Source: Cognatiluteimonas profundi
Lineage (GTDB): Bacteria > Pseudomonadota > Gammaproteobacteria > Xanthomonadales > Xanthomonadaceae
Assembly (NCBI RefSeq): GCF_009792795.1
Contig: NZ_VKHQ01000003.1
Span: 1 to 64,000 of the forward strand
Length of the DNA stretch: 64,000 nt
Reading direction: 5' to 3'
The notes below the pieces were generated by a model. The model ran no database searches. It was not told the origin of the DNA and saw nothing but the letters and a program-made list of their open reading frames with translations. Of the stretch, positions 6,612-14,738 are shown piece after piece. Position 1 is the stretch's first letter, and each line of letters opens with the position of its first letter. Position numbers and translations under genes: made by a program.

Positions 6612-6833
6612 TCAGTCCTGAGCGGGCAGCGCGGGATCAAAGGCGAGCAGGTCGCCGGGCTGGCACTCGAGCGCCGCGCAGATCGCCTCGAGCGTGGAAA
6701 AACGAATGGCCTTCGCCTTGCCGGTCTTCAGGATCGACAGGTTGGCGAGGGTGATGTCGATGCGCGCGGCGAGCTCGGTGAGCGTCATGCGGCGCGCGTG
6801 CAGTTGTTCATCCAGCCGGACAACGATCGCCAT
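6612..6833 (-). CDS. Cro/C1-type (XRE) helix-turn-helix regulator
   Basis: A 73-residue single-domain HTH protein. The segment MTLTELAARIDITLANLSILKTGKAKAIRFSTLEAIC has the layout of the small HTH_26/YozG subgroup, including the typical SILKxGKAKAIRFSTL recognition region and a C-terminal ECQPGDLL tail. It starts one base after the stop of the DUF2975 gene, so the two are translationally coupled in one operon. This pairing is widespread and suggests that the membrane protein and regulator act together. A double palindrome upstream of the operon (7362-7399) is the likely binding site. Confidence 0.93.
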   Translation of the reverse strand: MAIVVRLDEQLHARRMTLTELAARIDITLANLSILKTGKAKAIRFSTLEAICAALECQPGDLLAFDPALPAQD

Positions 6834-6834
6834 G

Positions 6835-7341
6835 TCACACCGTGCCTTCGAGGTCGGCGCGCATGCGTGCGCCCTGGGCGAACACGCCGGACAGCACGAA
6901 CAGCAGCAGCACCGCGAGCCACGGCACGAACGAGAAGCCGCCCAGCCGCCCCGGCTCCCACACGACCGCCGCGATCGCCAGGACGAACATCCGCAGCACT
7001 TCCAGCACCAGCACGCTCCACGCGATGGCGTCCAGGCGCCTGGCGTTCTCGACGATGAAGGGATCGCCGCCGCGCACCGTGTCGACGATCGCCAGCAACC
7101 GTCGCAGGATCGTGTGCACGATCCCCGCGCCGAAGATGCCGATGACGATGATCACGTGCAGCCCGAGCGACAGCTGCGGATGCGCATGCGTCAGGTCGAA
7201 GCCGAGCGGCCGTTCCGGCCAGCCGGCGATGAAGACGCTCGTGCCCAGTAGCACGGCGAGGCCGACGGCATAGAGGATGTTGAGGACGGTCAGCCCCCGG
7301 ATGATCGGGCGGGCGACGGCGAGGGCGGAGGTGCTGGTCAT
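6835..7341 (-). CDS. DUF2975 membrane protein
   Basis: A 168-residue protein with four predicted transmembrane helices (about 16-38, 58-80, 107-128, 138-158) and the DUF2975 core: a first helix, a His-containing second helix (GLHVIIVIGIFGAGIVHTILRRLL), and GGDPFIVENARRLDAIAW. The family is nearly always followed by a small XRE regulator, as here. Its biochemical role is unknown; modulation of the regulator at the membrane has been suggested by context only. The start ATG 7341 lies 21 bp from the first operator half-site. Confidence 0.92.
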   Translation of the reverse strand: MTSTSALAVARPIIRGLTVLNILYAVGLAVLLGTSVFIAGWPERPLGFDLTHAHPQLSLGLHVIIVIGIFGAGIVHTILRRLLAIVDTVRGGDPFIVENARRLDAIAWSVLVLEVLRMFVLAIAAVVWEPGRLGGFSFVPWLAVLLLFVLSGVFAQGARMRADLEGTV

Positions 7342-7361
7342 GACGGGTTTCCGGCCGGTTG

Positions 7362-7399
7362 TATCGTGAAACGATAATACACTTATCGTAAAACGATAA
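7362..7399. promoter_or_regulatory. Double palindromic operator of the DUF2975-XRE operon
   Basis: Two near-identical palindromes stand in tandem: TATCGTgaaACGATA (7362-7376) and TTATCGTaaaACGATAA (7383-7399). Their centres are 22 bp apart, two helical turns, so two dimers could bind on the same face. Both lie immediately upstream of the operon, fitting autoregulation by the XRE protein. Confidence 0.75.
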
Positions 7400-7464
7400 A
7401 CATAGGCCGGAAGTCACTCCCGGGCGCAGCTCGTCCGGAAGTGGCCAAAGGGGTTAGTCGTTCC

Positions 7465-8784
7465 TCAGGGCGTCGCCGCCGTCACCCGCCAGACCGCGTT
7501 GCCGACGTCGTCCGCGATCAGCAGTGCGCCGTCGGGATCCTGCGCCAGCCCGACCGGCGCGCCGTACAACTGCTTCTCGTCGTCGGAGTGGAAGCCGGTG
7601 ACGACGGGCTCGGGCACGCCGACCGGCTTGCCTTGCTGGAACGCGACGAAGACGACCTGGTAGCCGCTCAGCGGCGAGCGGTCCCAGCTGCCGTGTTCGC
7701 TGACGAACGCGCCGCCGCGGTACTTCGCCGGCAGGGCGTTGCTCTCCGAGAACAGCAGCCCCAAGGCGGCGACGTGCGAACCCAACGCGTAATCGGGCTT
7801 GATCGCCTTCTTGACCAGGTCGGGGCGCTGCGGCATGACGCGATGGTCCACGTGCTGGCCGTAATAGCTGTAGGGCCATCCGTAGAAACCGCCTTCCTGC
7901 ACGGAGGTCATGTAGTCCGGCACCAGGTCCGCACCGATCTCGTCGCGCTCGTTGACGATCGTCCAGAGCTTGCCGGTCCGTGGTTCCCACTGCAGTCCGG
8001 TGGGGTTGCGCAGTCCCGTTGCGTAGATGCGGCTGGCGCCGGTGGCCACGTCGACTTCAAGCACGTTCGCGCGCCGGTATTCCACGCCCAGTCCGTTCTC
8101 GGTGATGTTGCTGTTGGAGCCGACGCCGACATACAACCTGCTGCCGTCCGGGCTCGCCAGCAGCGACTTGGTCCAGTGATGGTTGATGGTGCCCGGCAGG
8201 TCCGCGAATTCCACGCCCGGCGCGGTGATCCGCGTGGCCCCCGCGGTATAGGGATACTTCACGATCGCGTCGGTGTTGGCGACATACAGCGAATCACCGA
8301 TCAGCTGCACGCCGAATGGGGAATGCAGGTTTTCGAGGAAGACGTGCTTCTCCCACTCGCCGCTGGTACCCGGTGCATGGCGCAGCAGCGTGATCCGGTT
8401 GCCGCCCTTGGCGCCCTTGCCGGAGCGGTTCTTCACCTTGCCGGCGAACAGCTGCTTGGGCGTGGTCACCGGCTCCGTGCCGGGGCCATTGGATTCCACC
8501 ACCAGCACGTCGCCGTTGGGGAGCATCAACAGCTGGCGCGGGTGCAGCAGGCCACTGGCGATCCGGTCGATTTTCAAGCCGGCGGCGACCTTCGGCGTCT
8601 GGCCCTGCGCCCAGCCGACGCCGGTCGGCACCTGCATGGGCGGCATCAGGAAGTCCTTGGGGCCTGGCAGTGGCGGGTTGTCGCCCGATTGCTGCGTCGG
8701 TTCAAGCGATGCCTTGTGGCTGCAGGCACCGAGGATTGCCACGAATGCCAGCGCCAGCATGCTGCGGTGGATGACGTGATTCAT
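7465..8784 (-). CDS. PQQ-type sorbosone/glucose dehydrogenase-like lipoprotein
   Basis: A 439-residue protein with a lipoprotein signal (MLALAFVAILGACS) and a six-bladed beta-propeller of the soluble glucose/sorbosone dehydrogenase family. Recognisable segments are GLLHPRQLLMLPNGDVLVVE, the HSPFGVQLIGDSLYVANTD blade, GLRNPTGLQWEP and the C-terminal VGLAQDPDGALLIADDVGNAVWRV. Such enzymes use PQQ with Ca2+ to oxidise sugars in the periplasm, although many members have unproven cofactors. ATG 8784 overlaps the stop of the DUF2231 gene by four bases (ATGA), so translation is coupled. No pqq biosynthesis genes are in the window. Confidence 0.9.
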   Translation of the reverse strand: MNHVIHRSMLALAFVAILGACSHKASLEPTQQSGDNPPLPGPKDFLMPPMQVPTGVGWAQGQTPKVAAGLKIDRIASGLLHPRQLLMLPNGDVLVVESNGPGTEPVTTPKQLFAGKVKNRSGKGAKGGNRITLLRHAPGTSGEWEKHVFLENLHSPFGVQLIGDSLYVANTDAIVKYPYTAGATRITAPGVEFADLPGTINHHWTKSLLASPDGSRLYVGVGSNSNITENGLGVEYRRANVLEVDVATGASRIYATGLRNPTGLQWEPRTGKLWTIVNERDEIGADLVPDYMTSVQEGGFYGWPYSYYGQHVDHRVMPQRPDLVKKAIKPDYALGSHVAALGLLFSESNALPAKYRGGAFVSEHGSWDRSPLSGYQVVFVAFQQGKPVGVPEPVVTGFHSDDEKQLYGAPVGLAQDPDGALLIADDVGNAVWRVTAATP

Positions 8785-9215
8785 GGACGCACTCCCGATG
8801 CGGGCCGCATGCCCATGACGATGTGGCCGATGGCCAGCAGGATGACCGTGCAGGCCGAGAGCCAGACGCTGGCGGGAACCACCCCGTAGGCATCGCGACT
8901 GTGCACGAACGCATTGATGATCGCCGCGACGATGGCGAACAGGTTGAGCCAGAAGTCGAGCTTGTCGGCGCGCGTCGCGGTTTGCCTGGAGGTGATCCAG
9001 ACCTGCGCCAGGTTGACCAGGCGCGGGACCACGGCGAACAGCAGGCCGAAGGCGATCAGCCAGGCGGCGCCCTTGCCCCACAGCACCTCCGCCGTCCGCG
9101 CATAGATGATGTCGAACACCAGCGCCGCCACGAAGAATCCGAACGGGATCGGGTTGAGCAGGCCATAGATGGTGTTCGCGACGACGGAACGACGCGGTGC
9201 GGCACGGGAGTTCAT
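8781..9215 (-). CDS. DUF2231 membrane protein
   Basis: A 144-residue membrane protein with four hydrophobic helices (about 22-40, 50-68, 88-105, 115-135). It has the DUF2231 pattern, beginning with a helix after LLNPIPFGFFVAALVFDI and continuing with the charged loop TRADKLDFWLNLFAIVAAIINAFVHSRDAYG. DUF2231 proteins are often encoded beside periplasmic dehydrogenases and cytochromes, where a membrane electron-transfer partner would be useful. Here it is the first gene of an operon with a PQQ-type dehydrogenase. A redox partnership is inference from this context. Confidence 0.88.
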   Translation of the reverse strand: MNSRAAPRRSVVANTIYGLLNPIPFGFFVAALVFDIIYARTAEVLWGKGAAWLIAFGLLFAVVPRLVNLAQVWITSRQTATRADKLDFWLNLFAIVAAIINAFVHSRDAYGVVPASVWLSACTVILLAIGHIVMGMRPASGVRP

Positions 9216-9430
9216 GGCGGTGGTCTCGATGGGAGGGACGGCACAAGCGCGGTATGGGCGTCCGCGGTGATGGTTACCCGGGCGCCCGCTGTCGAGTTGA
9301 CGTGCACCCTAGGCGACCGGATGTTTACGGCATGTGCGTGCCTGCGTCGACGCGCACCCTCCACGGGGGGCCTTCTTTGTTTCCGTGGTCCGGTATGGCT
9401 ATCCTCCGGCCGGGGAACAGGGGAAAGGGA

Positions 9431-12022
9431 ATGCGGACGAAGGGAAGCGTTTCGCGTGTGCCCGGGGCGTTTCGACGGGCGCTGGTCGTGCTGCTGCTGG
9501 GCGCTTTGTCTGCCCTGGAGCCAGCCTTTGCGGGCAGGGTCGACCCCGGCGAGATCCCGCGGCTCGGGCCCAACGATGGCCTGATGCTGGTCGAGGTCGA
9601 TACCGTCGTCGCGCTCGACAGCGTCCGCGTGAAGCAGGACGGGCACTTTTTCGATGCGGGTGTCCTGAAACGGATCGATGCAGGCAAGAGCGCGGGCTTG
9701 TACGTGGTGCCCGCGGGGTCCTATCAATGGGCCGAAATCAATACGTCCTGGGAAACGCGTTTCGATCCGAAGGACGATCCGGAGTACCACTTCACAGTGG
9801 AGCCCGGGAAGATCACCTATGCCGGTGACCTGGTGTTTCGGCCGACCGGCGTCTACTCGGCCGACATCCAGGTACGCAATCGCGGCCTGCGCGCCATGGA
9901 TTGGCTGGAGACGAATCATCCCGCGCTCGCGCAGCGTTACGCGTTCGCATACTCGGGGCACTACCCCGATCCGTTCCCCGATTTCTACCATCAGGAGCGT
10001 GCCGCTTCGACGGCGAAGCTCGGTGACCTCGATGCGGTCGACAAGGCGTGGGCTCCTGCATTCATGCCGCTGTCGCCCAAAACCTTGTGGCGCGGTGATC
10101 GCGTCACCGACGTCGTGCTGAATCCCGCTGGTGACCTGCTCGCCGAGGCGCTGGTGCTGGACGACAAACATGCAGCGATCGACCTGATCGACATCAAGGC
10201 GGGCTCGGCGATGCGGCTGATGGTCAGCCCGGCCGCGGTGCGTTCGCTGCTGTGGACCAGCGATCGCGTGCTGATCGGCGGTGTAGCCCGGAACGATGGC
10301 CCACAGCTGGTGACCGTGTTCCGCATCGGCCAGGACGCGGCTGGAAAGCGCAGCTTCCAGGCGTTGCGGGTTGGCCAGGTGGGGGAGGTCGGATCGGCGA
10401 TCGCCAACGATCCGGATCACGTGCTCTATGAAGTGGCCGGCATGGATCGCGGGTTGATCCAGCGCCTGGACATCCACAGCCAGGCGACCATCGACGCATT
10501 CCGACCCATCTCGCAGACGCGCCTGAACACCGGCGTGGACAAGGCGGTCGCCTGGTGGGCAGACGGCCTCGGTCGCCTGTCGGTCGCCATCGCCAGGTCC
10601 GGCGACAGCTATGTGTTGATGCATCGCGAAGGCAAGCAGTTCGTGCCGGTGCTGCGACTGGACAGCGACACCACCCTCCAGCCGCTCGCGTTGTCGATGG
10701 ACGGCAGCCTGATCTACGCACTCAGCGACGAAGGCCGGGGCCAACGCGACCTCGTGGTGTTCGATACGATGCAGAAACGCATCACCAGGACACTGTTCAC
10801 CAAGCCTGGGGTGGATGTCACGGCGGTATTGGTGGATGACGATCGCAATCCGATCGCAGTCAACTATTACCAGGAAGGCCGCAAGGTGACGGAATATTTC
10901 GATGCGAAGGCACAGTCGATCGCGGGCTTGCTGCAGCAGACATTCCCGGGACGCTCGGTCGAGGTCGAGGCGCGCAACCGCGATGGCAGCCAACTGGTCC
11001 TGCAGGTCCAAAGCAGCGACCAACCGCCCATGCTCTACCTGCTGGATGTTGCGCATCGACAGGCATCGCTGCTGGATCCGGTCGATCCATGGTTCGACAA
11101 ACAGGCATTCGCGCCCACCCGGCTGCTGAAGGTCACCAGCAAGGACGGCCTGCCGATCGAGGCTTACCTCACCTTGCCCACGGCCGCAGGCAGGCATCCG
11201 CTCGTGGTGCTGCCGCATGGCGGTCCGGTCGGTGTCAGCGACCACTTGATGTTCGATCGGGAAACACAATTCTTCGCGTCGCTGGGCTATGCGGTGCTGC
11301 GGGTGAATTTCCGTGGCTCGGACGGTTATGGCAGGGCGTTCCGCGAAGCCGGCTACCACGCGCAGGGCACGCGCATCGAAGACGATATCGATGCATCCAT
11401 CACCGCGGCGCTGGCGGCTTATCCGTTGGACGCGGACCGCATGTGCATCGTCGGCAGCAGTTACGGCGGCTATTCGGCACTGGTCTCGACAATGCGCTGG
11501 CCGCATCGCTTCCGCTGCGCGGTGTCGATTTCCGGCGTCAGCGATCGCATGCTGTTCTTCACTGCCAGCGATGGCGGTCAGTCCAGGGAAGGCCGCAAGT
11601 CGCTCGAACGCGTCGTCGGCGATCCCGTGCGCGAGCGCGACGAAATGATGGCCGGTTCACCGATCTACCACTACCGCGACCTGCAGGTGCCACTGATGCT
11701 GGTACATGGCAAGGAAGACGAACGCGTGGACTATGAGCACGCGCGTCGCCTGGTGCGCATGCTCAACCTCTCCGGCCACAAGCCCGTGATGATTACCTTC
11801 AAGGAAGGCACGCATGCCTGGGACGACGTCGATCAGATCGACAAGGCCTACGCCGGCATCGCGGCCTTCCTGGAAAAATACCTGGGAGCGCCCGGCGCAC
11901 CGGCCGCATCGGCAACGTCGCCATCGACTTCCGTGTCCCCGACGCCAGCCACGGTCGCGGTGACAGTGCCGACGCCTTCGACCGCCATGCCGTCGACAGC
12001 CAGGCCGCCAAGATCCAACTGA
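9431..12022 (+). CDS. S9 family prolyl oligopeptidase-type serine peptidase
   Basis: An 863-residue exported peptidase. It has a signal peptide (residues about 12-35, ending PAFAG), a region not recognised at about 40-190, a beta-propeller at about 210-560, and an alpha/beta-hydrolase domain at about 570-825. The catalytic triad is visible: nucleophile Ser677 in GSSYGG, Asp763 in HGKEDERVD and His795 in EGTHAW. The C-terminal 35 residues are an unusual Ala/Pro/Ser/Thr-rich tail. ATG 9431 was chosen because a GGGAAAGGGA sequence precedes it and it gives the signal peptide; the frame is open further upstream (to 9197). It likely cleaves peptides in the periplasm, like the acylaminoacyl-peptidase or DPP-like enzymes abundant in Xanthomonadales. 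Confidence 0.93.
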   Translation: MRTKGSVSRVPGAFRRALVVLLLGALSALEPAFAGRVDPGEIPRLGPNDGLMLVEVDTVVALDSVRVKQDGHFFDAGVLKRIDAGKSAGLYVVPAGSYQWAEINTSWETRFDPKDDPEYHFTVEPGKITYAGDLVFRPTGVYSADIQVRNRGLRAMDWLETNHPALAQRYAFAYSGHYPDPFPDFYHQERAASTAKLGDLDAVDKAWAPAFMPLSPKTLWRGDRVTDVVLNPAGDLLAEALVLDDKHAAIDLIDIKAGSAMRLMVSPAAVRSLLWTSDRVLIGGVARNDGPQLVTVFRIGQDAAGKRSFQALRVGQVGEVGSAIANDPDHVLYEVAGMDRGLIQRLDIHSQATIDAFRPISQTRLNTGVDKAVAWWADGLGRLSVAIARSGDSYVLMHREGKQFVPVLRLDSDTTLQPLALSMDGSLIYALSDEGRGQRDLVVFDTMQKRITRTLFTKPGVDVTAVLVDDDRNPIAVNYYQEGRKVTEYFDAKAQSIAGLLQQTFPGRSVEVEARNRDGSQLVLQVQSSDQPPMLYLLDVAHRQASLLDPVDPWFDKQAFAPTRLLKVTSKDGLPIEAYLTLPTAAGRHPLVVLPHGGPVGVSDHLMFDRETQFFASLGYAVLRVNFRGSDGYGRAFREAGYHAQGTRIEDDIDASITAALAAYPLDADRMCIVGSSYGGYSALVSTMRWPHRFRCAVSISGVSDRMLFFTASDGGQSREGRKSLERVVGDPVRERDEMMAGSPIYHYRDLQVPLMLVHGKEDERVDYEHARRLVRMLNLSGHKPVMITFKEGTHAWDDVDQIDKAYAGIAAFLEKYLGAPGAPAASATSPSTSVSPTPATVAVTVPTPSTAMPSTARPPRSN

Positions 12023-12072
12023 CCGGTGCGCGAGGTGTCAGGGCCAGTTCCCGGCATCAATCCGTGCAGGGA

Positions 12073-12084
12073 GGGCTTAAGCCC
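12073..12084. repeat. Palindrome GGGCTTAAGCCC
   Basis: A perfect 12-bp palindrome, followed by GCTCTACGG, lies in the 127-bp spacer after the S9 peptidase gene. The sequence resembles part of a REP-type element; only one arm is clear. Confidence 0.3.
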
Positions 12085-12149
12085 GCTCTACGGTCCGTGA
12101 ACTGTGGCAAGGGGGATGGGATGGACGTCAGGATTCCGCGGGAGGGGTG

Positions 12150-12839
12150 ATGCGCGATTCAAGGGATTTGCCAGCGACGCAGGCAACGCTGGGCGATCGC
12201 CACGCCGGACTTGCCGCCGACGATCTCGATCGCCTGGTGTTCCGGCGACGTGCGCCGTTACGGCCGATGTCGAAACCGGCGTTGTCCACCCAGTGGGCGT
12301 GGTTGGCAGCAGCGCTGATTGGCGCGGTTGTTTTTGGACTACTCATGCGGACGTTGCTTGAACGGACCGCGGGCAGCGCCGGTCAGTCGCCCGACGTCGC
12401 GGTAATGCCTGGGCAGATGCCCCCCGCAATCGGTGCGCTGCCGTCCGATTCGATTCCCGTGCGCGATTCGGCACCCTCGACCGACGTTGGCGGACCGTCG
12501 CAGGTCTCGATGGTGTATCGCTGCGTGGGGAAGCATGGTGCGGTGTCGCTGCAGTCGCAGCCGTGCGCGGCGGGCGAGCGGGTGACGCGTGCCATCTTCG
12601 CGCCTCCCGACGCGGAGTCGTTACCCCGGCCGACCTTCGCCGCGCCCAACGGGCCTTCGGTGGCCGAATACACCGACGCAGCGCCTGCGGTGGATGACGC
12701 GCGCGACCGCCGCCGTCGCGAATGCGCGGATGCAGGATCCAGTCGTGAAGCAACCCTTGCGCGCGTCGGCCTGGCGCGAACCTACGATTTGTTGCACCAG
12801 CTGGATGCGATGGTGCAGGAGGCCTGCAAGGGGTTGTGA
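12150..12839 (+). CDS. Hypothetical single-pass membrane protein with DUF4124-like segment
   Basis: A 229-residue protein with a cytoplasmic N-terminus (about 1-46), one transmembrane helix (about 49-66, WAWLAAALIGAVVFGLLM) and a periplasmic remainder. The segment VYRCVGKHGAVSLQSQPCAAG, with two cysteines, resembles the DUF4124 pattern (a short domain of the form YKCxDAxGxxxYSxxPC). The C-terminal helix carries another Cys (VQEACKGL). ATG 12150 lies just after a GGGAGGGG sequence; GTG 12147 is an in-frame alternative. Function unknown. Confidence 0.7.
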   Translation: MRDSRDLPATQATLGDRHAGLAADDLDRLVFRRRAPLRPMSKPALSTQWAWLAAALIGAVVFGLLMRTLLERTAGSAGQSPDVAVMPGQMPPAIGALPSDSIPVRDSAPSTDVGGPSQVSMVYRCVGKHGAVSLQSQPCAAGERVTRAIFAPPDAESLPRPTFAAPNGPSVAEYTDAAPAVDDARDRRRRECADAGSSREATLARVGLARTYDLLHQLDAMVQEACKGL

Positions 12840-12930
12840 TCGGGAGCGCATCGGTCGCGAATACACAATTCGCCGCACCCACCACATCCCGCGGCCTGGC
12901 CGTCGCATCAGGCAAGGCGACTACCAGGCC

Positions 12931-13833
12931 CTACCCAGGATTCCCCACGCTATCGGGCGTTTCCCCGGGTTCGCCACTCCTGCGTCGCGGCCCTCGGCGC
13001 TTGTCCGCATACATGTCGCGGTCGGCATGCGCCAGCAGGGCCTCCGGGTCGCTTCCATCCGCCGGGAAACAGGCGATGCCGACGCTGGCATCCAGCTGGA
13101 TCGGGCCATCGGGCAGCGTGCATGGCGGATGCAGGCGGGCGCGCAGGCCATCCGCGACAGCGCGGGCGGCCGTGGCATCGCGACAGCCAGGCAGCAGCAC
13201 CACGAATTCGTCTCCGCCAACGCGGGCCACGAGGTCGCCTTGCCGCAGTTCCTGCTGGAGGCGCTGTGCAACCTCCCGCAAGACGCGGTCGCCGGCGTCG
13301 TGGCCGCTGCGATCGTTGGCCGCCTTGAATCCGTCGAGGTCGAGGTAAAGCACGGCCAGGCCGCTGCCCGCATGCGTCGCCTGCGCCATCGCTTTGTGCA
13401 GCTCGCGTTGCAGATGGTGGCGGTTGGGAAGGCCGGTCAAGGCGTCGTGGCTGGCGCGGTGCTCGAGTTCGCGTTCGGCCTTGCGCAGTTCGCTCACCTC
13501 GCGGGCCACCCCGATCCGCACGCCGTAGTCGGGCAGCCAGTTGGCGGACCACTGGATGTCCACGCTGTGCCCATCCTTGTGCATGTAGCGATTGCGGAAG
13601 TGGCGCTGCGGCTCGCCGGAGGTGACCATTTCGGCCTGCTCCATGGTCGCCGCCTGGTCCTCCGGATGGACCAGGTCGAAGGCTCTCCGGCCGAGCACCT
13701 CACTGGGCGCGTATCCGAAGATTCGCTCGAATCCCGCACTGACGAACAGGAAGTGACCCTCCGCATCAACCACGCACACCGCGTCTGGCAGCAGGTTCAA
13801 GACGTCGACGAGCGGGGGCAACTTCGGGGTCAT
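12931..13833 (-). CDS. PAS-domain diguanylate cyclase
   Basis: A 300-residue soluble protein with an N-terminal PAS domain (about 8-125: DAVCVVDAEGHFLFVSAGFERIFGY) and a GGDEF domain (about 130-285). The active-site motif is intact: RVGGDEFVVLL at about residue 205. Upstream of it are HDALTGLPNR and the metal-binding DLDGFKAANDRSGHDAGD. No RxxD inhibitory site is obvious before GGDEF. It should make c-di-GMP under control of a PAS-sensed signal. I chose ATG 13833 because PAS homology starts soon after; the frame stays open to 14094 and an ATG 14 codons earlier is possible. No convincing ribosome-binding site distinguishes them. Confidence 0.9.
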   Translation of the reverse strand: MTPKLPPLVDVLNLLPDAVCVVDAEGHFLFVSAGFERIFGYAPSEVLGRRAFDLVHPEDQAATMEQAEMVTSGEPQRHFRNRYMHKDGHSVDIQWSANWLPDYGVRIGVAREVSELRKAERELEHRASHDALTGLPNRHHLQRELHKAMAQATHAGSGLAVLYLDLDGFKAANDRSGHDAGDRVLREVAQRLQQELRQGDLVARVGGDEFVVLLPGCRDATAARAVADGLRARLHPPCTLPDGPIQLDASVGIACFPADGSDPEALLAHADRDMYADKRRGPRRRSGEPGETPDSVGNPG

Positions 13834-14064
13834 CGATTCGCTGTGTGGCCGGCGCTGATGGCGCACGGGGGCCATTATCCCCGTGCCGCCCGCAAGGAAA
13901 TGGCATCCGATCACGTTCGCCGGGGGGAGACGGGCGTGGAAATCCGGTATCGAGGGAATTGCCAGGGCACTTCCCGCTGCAGGTTTCCCGCCCGAATCAA
14001 GCGTCCGCACCTCATGCACGGATGGCCATGCGCATGGATTACTACCCGGGCGCTGGCTGTCAGG

Positions 14065-14098
14065 AAAAAAGCGTGCAACGCCACCGCGCTGCACGCTT
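14065..14098 (-). terminator. Rho-independent terminator of the CsbD gene
   Basis: On the minus strand a 9-bp perfect stem (AAGCGTGCA/TGCACGCTT, arms 14090-14098 and 14069-14077) with a 12-base loop is followed by a run of T (complement of 14065-14070). It lies 25 bp after the csbD-like stop codon. Confidence 0.85.
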
Positions 14099-14122
14099 CG
14101 TATCAGGTTACCGCTCGAACGA

Positions 14123-14308
14123 TCAGCGCTTGGCTTCTTCCGTGCGCATCCGGTCGGCCATCGCGCCGATCATCTGCTCGGCCTTTCCGACATTTTTCTC
14201 GATGTTGCCTTCGACCTGCTGCGAGCGGTTGCCGGTCGCCTGGCCGATCTGTTCCTTGATCGCGCCCTTGACTTCGTGTCCCATGCCATCGATTCGGTTG
14301 TTGTCCAT
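14123..14308 (-). CDS. CsbD family stress-response protein
   Basis: A 61-residue hydrophilic protein matching the CsbD family along its whole length: MDNNRIDGMGHEVKGAIKEQ, then GNIEKNVGKAEQMIGAMAD. Family members are small, helical and often induced by general stress or phosphate starvation; the molecular role is not known. ATG 14308 is preceded by a GGAG sequence and fits the family N-terminus; the frame continues 15 codons upstream in unrelated sequence. The gene is monocistronic with its own terminator (14065-14098). Confidence 0.93.
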   Translation of the reverse strand: MDNNRIDGMGHEVKGAIKEQIGQATGNRSQQVEGNIEKNVGKAEQMIGAMADRMRTEEAKR

Positions 14309-14693
14309 GGTGTCGTCTCCAGGTGCCGCGACAGTGCGGTTTGGATCGACCATCGCGGAAGCGACGTTCGGCGCACGTGAGCACCAGCGGGAACGGTTCA
14401 GTTAAACGGCATGACGGGTTCAGTCACCGTTCTACCTGGCCTGGCCGGGTGAGAGGCACGTGGCAGGGACAAGCTGTGTTCACCCCGCGCCGGGCGGCGC
14501 ACGGCGACACCTTGCCGGGCGATTACGGTTGCTGGCGGCTGCGTCGGATCAGGCAGGCCAGCCTTGCGCGAAAACGCAGCGAAGCGCGGATCCCTGCGCA
14601 ACGTGGCGATGACCTCGGGACGACTCCATCCGGCCCTTTCCCCAGCGCCAGCGCCCATCCGCCCCGATCCATGCGAAATTACGCATCCAACCC
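14309..14693. other. Intergenic region between csbD and the M28 peptidase
   Basis: No gene is supported here. On the minus strand a frame contains RRDPRFAAFSRKAGLPD, which resembles the C-terminal tail of some TPR or cyclase-type proteins and may be a decayed remnant. The divergent promoters of csbD and the peptidase must lie in this region. Confidence 0.4.
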
Positions 14694-14707
14694 AGGAGAA
14701 CGAGATG
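14694..14707 (+). promoter_or_regulatory. Strong RBS and ATG out of frame with the M28 peptidase
   Basis: AGGAG at 14694-14698 is followed six bases later by ATG 14705. This is the best initiation site in the region, yet it is in a different frame from the peptidase body. Removing one base near 14729 would join MTRSTTRL to the hydrophobic LAMACALMTSAAGA and restore a full signal peptide. It therefore marks a probable frameshift. Confidence 0.6.
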
Positions 14708-14738
14708 ACGCGAAGCACGACGCGGCTGCACCCTTGCC

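Noticed and set aside
9212..11506. Very long antisense reading frame across the S9 peptidase gene (minus strand)
   Set aside because: It mirrors the peptidase gene, is His/Arg/Gln-rich, and has no signal peptide or domain. High GC makes long antisense frames common.
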